A DNA stretch of 5,309 nt from Spirochaetota bacterium (GTDB taxonomy: Bacteria > Spirochaetota > Spirochaetia > B11-G9): the NCBI GenBank assembly GCA_003641695.1, contig QNBL01000197.1, forward strand, positions 1-5,309. The letters are read 5' to 3'. The stretch's first letter is position 1. The number at the start of each line of letters is the position of its first letter. Position numbers and translations under genes: made by a program. Shown here piece after piece: positions 1 to 5,309 of the stretch. Below the pieces are notes generated by a model that had not been told where the DNA came from, did not search any database, and saw only the letters and a list, made by a program, of their open reading frames with translations.

Positions 1-1213
1 GAAGAATACTTCCATCGATATCTAAATCCTTTATGGAGAATGCCTTTTCATTTTCCAGAATGGTGTTAATTCTCTTCCTGAATTCAAAGAGGGGGGGGCT
101 GTCAGTAGTTTTATTTTTCATACCAAACTGGTCGGCTGCACGTAATGCAAACAGATCATCAAGACTGTCAATTCCCACCCTTGCGATAAATCTACGGACT
201 GCAGCATCACTCCACTCCGGCGTATAATTAAACATATGATTTTTAACAAGATGCACAGTCTGCCTTGTTAAGTTATTGGGAAACTTAAATCTCTTAAGAA
301 TTCTTTCGGCAATCTCTGCAGATACGTCATCATGGTTGTAAAATGTATAGACTCCGGATTCATCTAAATCCCGGGAAGCGGGTTTCCCTATATCATGAAG
401 AAGTGCGGCAAGTCGTACGACAAGATTATTCCTGTCTGCACCGTCACAGGAGTAGTATAGATGATCAAGAACGTCAAAATCATGAAAGCCTTTTTGCATA
501 ACCCCTCGGCATGCAATCAGTTCCGGAAGAATAAGTGCAGTAATAGAACTTTGCTCCATGATCTTTAAAGCTATGGACGGTTTTTTAGTTGATAGAATGC
601 GTATAACCTCATCTCTGATCCTCTCCATGGATACACTATAAAGAGTTTTTCTCGCTTTATTCATTGCAGAGAGTGTCTCATGCTCAATCCTGAAGTTCAG
701 TTGAGAGGTGAACCTGCAAGCCCTCATTATACGGAGACCGTCCTCTCTGAATCTTTCCAGAGGGTCACCGATAGCACGGATAAGCTTTATGCCGATATCT
801 TTTATTCCATTATGCGGATCAATGAGTTCCCCGGTATTCATGTCCAGAGCAATGGCATTTATGGTGAAATCCCTTCTTTTAAGGTCTTCAAAAATCGAGT
901 TACTATAGGAAACGGAATCGGGGTGTCTGGCATTGGAGTAGGTACTCTCTATTCTGAACGTCGTCACTTCATACTGCTCACCAGAATAGAGAACAGTTAC
1001 TGTACCGTGTCTGATCCCGGTTGGTATTACATGTCTGAACATTGATACGACTTCTTCGGGAGTGGCATCGGTGGCAAAGTCAAAATCAGAAGGTTCCAGT
1101 CCTGCGTAGAAGTTCCTCAGGGCACCGCCGACAAGGAAACAGGAATATCCGTGATCTTTAAAAATCCTGGCAAATGATTTTAGTTTTTTGTTGAGCAGTG
1201 CTTTCTTTTTCAT
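1..1213 (-). CDS. cca: CCA tRNA nucleotidyltransferase with HD domain (3' end cut by window edge)
   Basis: The enzyme adds or repairs the 3'-terminal CCA of tRNAs in the cytoplasm. The frame is open for 404 codons from ATG at 1213 to the left edge, with no stop. A class II nucleotidyltransferase head is visible: VGGALR (28-33), the metal-binding DFD (43-45), the GIRHGTVTV strand (66-74), RRDFTINAIA (113-122) and EDGLR (157-161), which fits the nucleotide-selecting motif. ERIRDE (197-202) follows in the neck. A C-terminal HD domain keeps its likely metal ligands H251, H273-D274 and D361, with H294 and H326 also present. The family is usually about 440-450 residues, so some 40 are probably missing. 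An in-frame TAA directly precedes the ATG, so the start cannot lie further upstream; no Shine-Dalgarno is visible. The INAIA form and an apparently full-length loop between DFD and RRD favour a CCA-adding enzyme over poly(A) polymerase or a CC-adding enzyme, but this is inference. A C8 run lies in codons 372-375. Confidence 0.92.
   Translation of the reverse strand, partial: MKKKALLNKKLKSFARIFKDHGYSCFLVGGALRNFYAGLEPSDFDFATDATPEEVVSMFRHVIPTGIRHGTVTVLYSGEQYEVTTFRIESTYSNARHPDSVSYSNSIFEDLKRRDFTINAIALDMNTGELIDPHNGIKDIGIKLIRAIGDPLERFREDGLRIMRACRFTSQLNFRIEHETLSAMNKARKTLYSVSMERIRDEVIRILSTKKPSIALKIMEQSSITALILPELIACRGVMQKGFHDFDVLDHLYYSCDGADRNNLVVRLAALLHDIGKPASRDLDESGVYTFYNHDDVSAEIAERILKRFKFPNNLTRQTVHLVKNHMFNYTPEWSDAAVRRFIARVGIDSLDDLFALRAADQFGMKNKTTDSPPLFEFRKRINTILENEKAFSIKDLDIDGSIL
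91..98. repeat. Homopolymer tract of eight G (C on the cca coding strand)
   Basis: Eight consecutive G on the plus strand lie inside cca, encoding part of Ser372-Pro-Pro-Leu375 near the end of the HD-containing region. The reading frame is correct on both sides at this length. Gain of one C would bring a TGA almost at once; loss of one would give about 20 altered residues and then TAA. Confidence 0.9.
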
Positions 1214-1220
1214 TTAAGAC

Positions 1221-1249
1221 AGTTAACAATCTAGTCTTGAAAGTGTCAA
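1221..1249 (-). promoter_or_regulatory. Candidate sigma-70 promoter for cca
   Basis: On the minus strand a perfect -35 hexamer TTGACA (1249-1244) is followed after 17 bases by TTAACT (1226-1221), a weak -10 that keeps the first and last T. Only seven bases (1220-1214) separate the -10 from the cca ATG, so transcription would begin at or beside the start codon. The element lies just after the flaB terminator, where a separate cca promoter would be expected. The weak -10 is the main reason for doubt. Confidence 0.45.
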
Positions 1250-1259
1250 GTAAGACAGG

Positions 1260-1296
1260 AAAAAACAAGGCGGAATCCATTGTGGATCCCGCCTTG
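1260..1296 (-). terminator. Rho-independent terminator of flaB
   Basis: A 14-pair stem is formed by 1296-1283 with 1279-1266, closing a three-base loop (1282-1280). It is followed on the minus strand by six T residues (1265-1260). It begins 23 bases past the flaB stop codon. The one non-Watson-Crick position is an A-C mismatch if read as plus-strand RNA but a G-U pair in minus-strand RNA, so the hairpin is continuous only in the flaB direction. It should largely insulate cca from flagellin transcription. Confidence 0.93.
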
Positions 1297-1319
1297 AGGA
1301 GAGTAATAAAGTTAGTAAT

Positions 1320-2192
1320 CTACTGAAAAAGCTGAAGTACTGACTGACCCTGCTGGTTAGCTTGTGCAAGCATTGCAGTAGCAGTCTGAACAAGAATCTG
1401 ATTCTTGGTGAATCCGACCATCTCTTCAGCCATGTCTGTGTCTCTTATTCTTGATTCAGCAGCCTGGAGATTTTCTGCTCCCACACTCAATCCCTCAACA
1501 GCATATTCAAGTCTGTTCTGGTAAGCACCGAGATCTGCCCTCTGTTTGCTGATCTTGGTAAGAGCTTTATCAATTACCGAAAGAGAAATATTGGCATTAT
1601 CTGGTGTAGCTATTGAAATAAAAGTAGCTGAATGCGGTTTTGCACCAACCCCCTGAATTCCAAGCCCCTGTGCTGTCATGGTACCGATGTAGATTTTCTC
1701 TCTCTGGTCCATGTTCGCTCCGATATGAAGCCACATACTGCCGGCTACTACATTTTCACCTGTAGGCTTTGAAAAACGTCCTGTCAGCATGTTCATGCCG
1801 TTGAACTGTGCATGGGAAGCAATCCTGTTTACTTCGTCTACAAGCTGACTCACTTCAACCTGAATCTGCATCCGGTCTTCACTGGAATAAATACCGTTTG
1901 AACTTTGAATGGCAAGTTCTCTCATTCTTTGAAGAATGTCCTGGGATTCCTGAAGATATCCTTCTGTGGTCTGAATAAAGGAAATTCCATCCTGAGCATT
2001 TTTTTGGGCTCTTCGTAAACCGCGGATCTGTGAGCGCATCTTTTCAGATACAGCAAGTCCGGAAGCATCATCACCGGCACGGTTAATCCGCATTCCAGAT
2101 GACAGTTTTTCCATGTTTTTACTGATAGCCAGATTGTTTCTCGTTCCGACTCTCTGCGCAAAAATGGCACTCATGTTGTGATTGATTATCAT
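1320..2192 (-). CDS. flaB: Flagellin FlaB, periplasmic flagellar filament core protein
   Basis: This complete 290-residue flagellin would polymerise into the core of the spirochaete periplasmic flagellum. The protein has no signal peptide, as expected for export through the flagellar type III apparatus. The N-terminal D0/D1 part carries MIINHNMSAIFAQR (1-14), KLSSGMRINRAGDDASGLA (29-47) and the helix ending LQRMRELAIQ (87-96). IASHAQFNGMNMLTGRF (124-140) and the MWLHIGANMDQR stretch (153-164) are close to spirochaete FlaB. The C-terminal D1/D0 part carries KQRADLGAYQNRL (216-228), ENLQAAESRIRD (240-251) and the end SVLQLFQ. Length is slightly above the roughly 286 residues usual for FlaB; the least familiar stretch is about 178-205. 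There is no cysteine. The start at 2192 has AAGGAGG five bases upstream and gives the family's normal N-terminus; the internal Met7 lacks this support. A FliA-like promoter, a two-hairpin leader and a strong terminator make this a self-contained unit. Spirochaetes often carry several flaB paralogues, and I cannot say which this is. Confidence 0.97.
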   Translation of the reverse strand: MIINHNMSAIFAQRVGTRNNLAISKNMEKLSSGMRINRAGDDASGLAVSEKMRSQIRGLRRAQKNAQDGISFIQTTEGYLQESQDILQRMRELAIQSSNGIYSSEDRMQIQVEVSQLVDEVNRIASHAQFNGMNMLTGRFSKPTGENVVAGSMWLHIGANMDQREKIYIGTMTAQGLGIQGVGAKPHSATFISIATPDNANISLSVIDKALTKISKQRADLGAYQNRLEYAVEGLSVGAENLQAAESRIRDTDMAEEMVGFTKNQILVQTATAMLAQANQQGQSVLQLFQ

Positions 2193-2210
2193 ACAATCCT
2201 CCTTGATTGT
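2193..2210 (-). promoter_or_regulatory. flaB ribosome binding site inside a hairpin loop; candidate CsrA site 2
   Basis: The minus strand reads ACAATC (2210-2205), AAGGAG (2204-2199), GATTGT (2198-2193), then the flaB ATG. The six-base arms are exact reverse complements, so the Shine-Dalgarno core sits in the six-base loop with its GGA exposed. The fold can partly hide the ribosome binding site. GGA in a hairpin loop over a Shine-Dalgarno is the usual layout of CsrA-repressed leaders. Against the CsrA SELEX consensus RUACARGGAUGU it matches 8 of 12 positions. The Shine-Dalgarno role is near certain; CsrA binding is inferred. Confidence 0.7.
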
Positions 2211-2222
2211 GTATAAAGATTA

Positions 2223-2238
2223 CGGACATCCTTGTCCG
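2223..2238 (-). promoter_or_regulatory. Upstream hairpin in the flaB leader; candidate CsrA site 1
   Basis: The minus strand reads CGGACA (2238-2233), AGGA (2232-2229), TGTCCG (2228-2223): a perfect six-pair stem closing a tetraloop that presents GGA. The stretch GGACAAGGATGT (2237-2226) matches the CsrA SELEX consensus RUACARGGAUGU at 11 of 12 positions. It lies just after the expected transcription start, and its GGA is 29 bases from the GGA of the second hairpin, within the range bridged by one CsrA dimer in known dual-site leaders. No T-run follows, so it is not a terminator. Confidence 0.7.
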
Positions 2239-2249
2239 ATTCTTTTATA

Positions 2250-2276
2250 TTGTCGGTAAATACGAAAACTACTTAA
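2250..2276 (-). promoter_or_regulatory. FliA (sigma-28)-like promoter of flaB
   Basis: The minus strand has TTAAGTAG (2276-2269), an 11-base spacer, then ACCGACAA (2257-2250). Against the FliA consensus TAAAGTTT-N11-GCCGATAA this gives 5 of 8 and 6 of 8 matches with exact spacing. Transcription would start near 2243-2240, giving a leader of about 50 bases. Late flagellin genes are typically read by this sigma factor. I saw no convincing sigma-70 alternative on this strand. Confidence 0.6.
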
Positions 2277-2298
2277 TAAAAAAATGAAAAGATGACAC

Positions 2299-2327
2299 TT
2301 GACAGGGGTAGCTCTTTTCTTGAGAAT
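2299..2327 (+). promoter_or_regulatory. Candidate sigma-70 promoter of ileS
   Basis: A perfect TTGACA (2299-2304) is followed after 17 bases by GAGAAT (2322-2327), which matches 4 of 6 positions of TATAAT. Transcription would start near 2334, leaving a leader of about 60 bases before the TTG codon. That leader shows no T-box-like or other long structured element. A TATAAA at 2352-2357 is a possible second -10 but has no good -35. Confidence 0.55.
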
Positions 2328-2383
2328 AGGGTAAAAATTAGCTTTAACGGTTATAAATTCAGAGAAATACAATAATTGCGAAC

Positions 2384-2390
2384 GAGGAGG
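2384..2390 (+). promoter_or_regulatory. Ribosome binding site deciding the TTG start of ileS
   Basis: GAGGAGG lies five bases before TTG at 2396. An in-frame stop (TAA at 2354) lies upstream and no ATG or GTG occurs in frame between them. The first in-frame ATG is codon 14, inside the conserved N-terminal region, so TTG is the best start. Confidence 0.9.
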
Positions 2391-2395
2391 ATCTC

Positions 2396-5309
2396 TTGTA
2401 TAAACCGGTAGATTCCAAGGTGAATTTTCCAGAGATGGAAGAGAAAATACTGAAATTCTGGGATGTAAAAAATATTTTCAAGAAGTCAATTGATAACCGC
2501 GAAGGAAAAGATGAATTCGTATTTTACGATGGTCCTCCTTTTGCAACAGGGCTGCCTCATTTCGGACATTTTGTACCGGGAACCATAAAGGATATTATAC
2601 CCCGATATCAGACCATGAAGGGGAAAAAGGTGGACAGACGTTTCGGCTGGGACTGTCACGGCCTACCTGTGGAATACGAGATGGAGAAGGAACTCGGTAT
2701 TTCAGGAAAATATCAGATTGAAAACTTTGGTGTTGCGAAATTTAACGAGTCCTGCCGTTCTATTGTGTTGCGGTATACAGCCGAGTGGAAGAACATTGTT
2801 ACCCGGATGGGCCGGTGGGTAGATTTTGAGAAAGACTACAAAACAATGGATCCAGATTACATGGAATCCATATGGTGGATAATAAAACAGCTTATGGAAA
2901 AGGGCCTGATGTATGAAGGATTCAATATAATGCCCTACAGCCCCGCGCTGTCTACGCCGCTGTCTAACTTTGAAGTAAATCTCGGGGGATATCAGGATGT
3001 AATTGACCCTGCGGTTACGGTGAAATTCAAGTTAAAAGATGAGGCAAATGCATATTTCCTCGCCTGGACCACCACACCATGGACGCTTCCCTCTAACCTG
3101 GGATTGGCTCTGGGCCCGGATATTAAATATGTTAAGGTTAAAGACGGCGACGAGTTCTACATCCTGGCTGAGGAACGTCTGTCTTCATACTACAAGGATG
3201 AATCAGCATACGAAATTGTTGCTACCTACGCAGGACGTGAACTTGCAGGAATAGAGTATGAACCGCTTTTTCCATACTTTGCTGAGCTGTCGGATCAGAA
3301 TGCCTTCAGGACACTGACTGCAGATTACGTGACCATTGAAGACGGTACCGGTATTGTTCATACTGCACCGGGATTCGGTGAAGAGGACTATGCTGCAATG
3401 AAGGATACAGGAGTCCCTGTAGTATGTCCGATAGATGCAGAGTGCAAGTTTACAGAAGAGGTCCCCGAGTATCAGGGACAGTTTGTCAAGGATGCAGACA
3501 AGGCTATTATAAAACGGCTGAAAGAGGAAGGTAAGCTGGTTAAAAGAGAGAACTATAAGCACAGCTACCCCTTCTGCTACAGAACCAGGAAACCTTTAAT
3601 CTATCGTGCAATCTCCTGCTGGTTTGTTGATATTGGTAAGATAAAAGAAAAAATGCTTGCAGCCAATGACCAGGTAAATTGGGTGCCGGCTCACCTTAAG
3701 AAGGGCAGATTCGGAAAATGGCTTGAGGGGGCAAGAGACTGGGCAATAAGCCGGAACAGGTACTGGGGAAATCCTATACCTATTTGGAAGTGTGACGGAT
3801 CAGATCATATAGAGGTAATTGGTTCAAAAGAGGAACTCGAAAAGAAAGCCGGAGTAGAAGTTCCTGATCTTCACAAGCATTTTGTTGATGAACTTACCTG
3901 GCCGAGTCCGGACGGAAAGGGCACCATGAGAAGAATCCCCGATGTCCTTGACTGCTGGTTTGAATCAGGATCAATGCCTTATGCACAGATACATTATCCC
4001 TTTGAAAACAAGGAATGGTTTGAAAAGAACTTCCCTGCAGATTTTATTTCCGAAGGCCTGGATCAAACCAGGGGATGGTTTTACACTCTGACAATCCTTG
4101 CTGCTGCTCTATTTGATAAACCCGCATTTAAGAACGTTGTTGTAAATGGTCTTGTCCTTGCTGAAGACGGGAAAAAGATGTCGAAGTCTGAACGGAACTT
4201 TTCGGATCCTGTTGAAGTAATAAATAAATTCGGTGCAGATGCTTTAAGAATGTTTCTTATGAACTCTGCGGTAGTTAAGGCCGAGGACCTCAAATTTTCC
4301 GATGATGGTGTGAAGGATGTTCTAAAGAGTTTTATCATCCCTTTCTGGAACGCATACAGCTTTTTTGTTACCTATGCGAATATTGACAGTTTTTCCCCCG
4401 AGGGACTGCATGATGATCTCGAAAATCCACTGGACAGGTGGATACTTTCGGAGGCAGAGAATCTCGTTCTTCAGGTAACTGAAAATCTTGACAGGTATGA
4501 CCTGAACAGGGCTATTGTACCGATAGTGCATTTTATTGATCTTCTGAATAATTGGTACATCAGACGTTCACGAAGAAGATTCTGGAGGTCGGAGAACGAC
4601 ATTGACAAGGTACAGGCGTATGAAACCCTGTATGCGGTTCTTTTAAAGGTTATTCATGTAGCAGCACCGTTTATTCCTTTCCTTACCGAGGAGATCTATC
4701 AGAACCTTAAAACTGATAACATGCCGGAGTCCATTCATCTTGCAGATTATCCTGTTGCAGACAATACAAAACGGGATCTCGATTTGGAAGAAAAGATGGA
4801 AGTTACAAGAAAAGCAGTTTCAATGGGTAGAGCTCTCAGGAGTATACATTCACTAAAGACACGGCAGCCGCTAAAGGCAATATACCTGGTTACCAAGGAT
4901 ACCCGGGAACGGAGAATCCTCATGGAGATGGAGGATATTGTCAAAGAGGAACTAAACGTAAAAGATGTACTCTTTAAGGATAATGAAGAGGACCTTGTCG
5001 AGTACAAGGCAAAGGCAAACTTTAAGGTTCTGGGCCGTAAGCTCGGGAAAAACATGAAGGTAGCTGCCGGCAAGATTGAAGAACTCTCAATGAATGAGAT
5101 TCAGTCAATTATGGACGGGTCTGTGCTGCACCTTGATTTTGACGGCGGTTCTGTTGAACTTAATCAGGAAAGCATTGTTGTCCAGAGATTTGAAAAAGAA
5201 AACATGAAAGTCCTGAACGAAGGGTCATTAACAGTTGCCCTTGACGGCGAGATTAATGATGAACTCCTTCAGGAAGGGGTTGTCAGGGATATTATAAGGA
5301 GTATTCAGA
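2396..5309 (+). CDS. ileS: Isoleucyl-tRNA synthetase, type 2 (3' end cut by window edge)
   Basis: This class I synthetase charges tRNA-Ile with isoleucine in the cytoplasm. From the TTG at 2396 the frame stays open for 971 codons to the right edge. Visible in order: N-terminal YKPVDSKVNFPEMEEKIL; PPFATGLPHFGH with the HIGH-type motif HFGH at 55-58; MPYSPALSTPLSNFE (179-193), typical of the eukaryote-like type; the CP1 editing domain with WTTTPWTLPSN (224-234) and GTGIVHTAPGFGEED (317-331), including the conserved editing aspartate D331; WFESGSMPYAQ of the catalytic core; KMSKS at 594-598; and the anticodon-binding helices with WYIRRSRRRFW (720-730). Bacterial type 2 enzymes are usually around 1040-1090 residues, so roughly 70-120 are missing. 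Both synthetic and editing sites look intact. The gene diverges from flaB and has its own candidate promoter. Type 2 enzymes are generally little affected by mupirocin, so reduced sensitivity is likely but not shown. Confidence 0.97.
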   Translation, partial: MYKPVDSKVNFPEMEEKILKFWDVKNIFKKSIDNREGKDEFVFYDGPPFATGLPHFGHFVPGTIKDIIPRYQTMKGKKVDRRFGWDCHGLPVEYEMEKELGISGKYQIENFGVAKFNESCRSIVLRYTAEWKNIVTRMGRWVDFEKDYKTMDPDYMESIWWIIKQLMEKGLMYEGFNIMPYSPALSTPLSNFEVNLGGYQDVIDPAVTVKFKLKDEANAYFLAWTTTPWTLPSNLGLALGPDIKYVKVKDGDEFYILAEERLSSYYKDESAYEIVATYAGRELAGIEYEPLFPYFAELSDQNAFRTLTADYVTIEDGTGIVHTAPGFGEEDYAAMKDTGVPVVCPIDAECKFTEEVPEYQGQFVKDADKAIIKRLKEEGKLVKRENYKHSYPFCYRTRKPLIYRAISCWFVDIGKIKEKMLAANDQVNWVPAHLKKGRFGKWLEGARDWAISRNRYWGNPIPIWKCDGSDHIEVIGSKEELEKKAGVEVPDLHKHFVDELTWPSPDGKGTMRRIPDVLDCWFESGSMPYAQIHYPFENKEWFEKNFPADFISEGLDQTRGWFYTLTILAAALFDKPAFKNVVVNGLVLAEDGKKMSKSERNFSDPVEVINKFGADALRMFLMNSAVVKAEDLKFSDDGVKDVLKSFIIPFWNAYSFFVTYANIDSFSPEGLHDDLENPLDRWILSEAENLVLQVTENLDRYDLNRAIVPIVHFIDLLNNWYIRRSRRRFWRSENDIDKVQAYETLYAVLLKVIHVAAPFIPFLTEEIYQNLKTDNMPESIHLADYPVADNTKRDLDLEEKMEVTRKAVSMGRALRSIHSLKTRQPLKAIYLVTKDTRERRILMEMEDIVKEELNVKDVLFKDNEEDLVEYKAKANFKVLGRKLGKNMKVAAGKIEELSMNEIQSIMDGSVLHLDFDGGSVELNQESIVVQRFEKENMKVLNEGSLTVALDGEINDELLQEGVVRDIIRSIQ

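Noticed and set aside
91..98. Frameshift in cca at the C8 tract
   Set aside because: The frame on both sides of the tract gives good family-like sequence (DSPPLFEFR...ENEKAFSIKDL), so the gene is intact at this length.
680..1045. 121-codon plus-strand open frame
   Set aside because: It lies wholly antisense to cca, whose motifs (DFD, RRD, EDGLR) are clear in the opposite frame; no good Shine-Dalgarno and no recognisable protein.
1922..2170. 82-codon minus-strand open frame inside flaB
   Set aside because: It is in a shifted frame within the conserved flagellin N-terminal coding region, with no Shine-Dalgarno or recognisable domain.
2119..2229. Short upstream frame (about 36 codons) starting at the ATG in the first leader hairpin and overlapping flaB
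   Set aside because: The AAGGATG leaves no spacing between a possible Shine-Dalgarno and the ATG, and the GGA is better explained as a CsrA-type loop; the peptide is unremarkable.
2334..2395. T-box or other riboswitch in the ileS leader
   Set aside because: The predicted leader is only about 60 bases, with no specifier stem, antiterminator or terminator hairpin visible.
3203..3562. 119-codon minus-strand open frame
   Set aside because: It is antisense to the IleRS editing domain; its cysteine- and serine-rich product looks like a reverse-frame artefact.
4747..5073. 108-codon minus-strand open frame, serine/phenylalanine/arginine-rich
   Set aside because: It is the reverse shadow of the lysine/glutamate-rich C-terminal part of IleRS.

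Overview
The window looks like chromosomal DNA of a spirochaete, probably near Treponema or Spirochaeta. The main evidence is a complete FlaB-type core flagellin that closely resembles spirochaete periplasmic-flagellum filament proteins. A type 2 (eukaryote-like) isoleucyl-tRNA synthetase, which spirochaetes are known to carry, supports this. There is no sign of a mobile element, CRISPR array, prophage or rRNA/tRNA gene, and base composition looks even by eye.

Layout: (1) 1-1213, minus strand: a CCA tRNA nucleotidyltransferase with an HD domain. It is complete at its start and runs off the left edge. (2) 1214-1319: a short spacer with a strong intrinsic terminator for flaB and a candidate promoter for cca placed almost on its start codon. 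(3) 1320-2192, minus strand: flaB, complete. (4) 2193-2395: a divergent regulatory region. The flaB side has a FliA (sigma-28)-like promoter and a short leader that can fold two hairpins, each presenting GGA in its loop; the second loop holds the Shine-Dalgarno sequence. The ileS side has a sigma-70-type promoter and a strong ribosome binding site before a TTG start. (5) 2396-5309, plus strand: ileS, complete at its start and running off the right edge.

Two genes are translation housekeeping: cca matures tRNA 3' ends and ileS charges tRNA-Ile. They flank a motility gene that looks separately controlled by its own sigma factor, leader and terminator. The cca and flaB genes share a strand, but the terminator and candidate promoter between them suggest separate transcripts.

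The most interesting signal is the flaB leader. Its upstream hairpin matches the CsrA SELEX consensus at 11 of 12 positions, and its downstream hairpin presents the Shine-Dalgarno sequence in the loop. This is the two-site arrangement known for CsrA control of flagellin in Bacillus (hag) and Borrelia (flaB). Other points are a possibly leaderless cca mRNA and an 8-base C tract inside cca. I found no clearly undescribed multi-gene system here.
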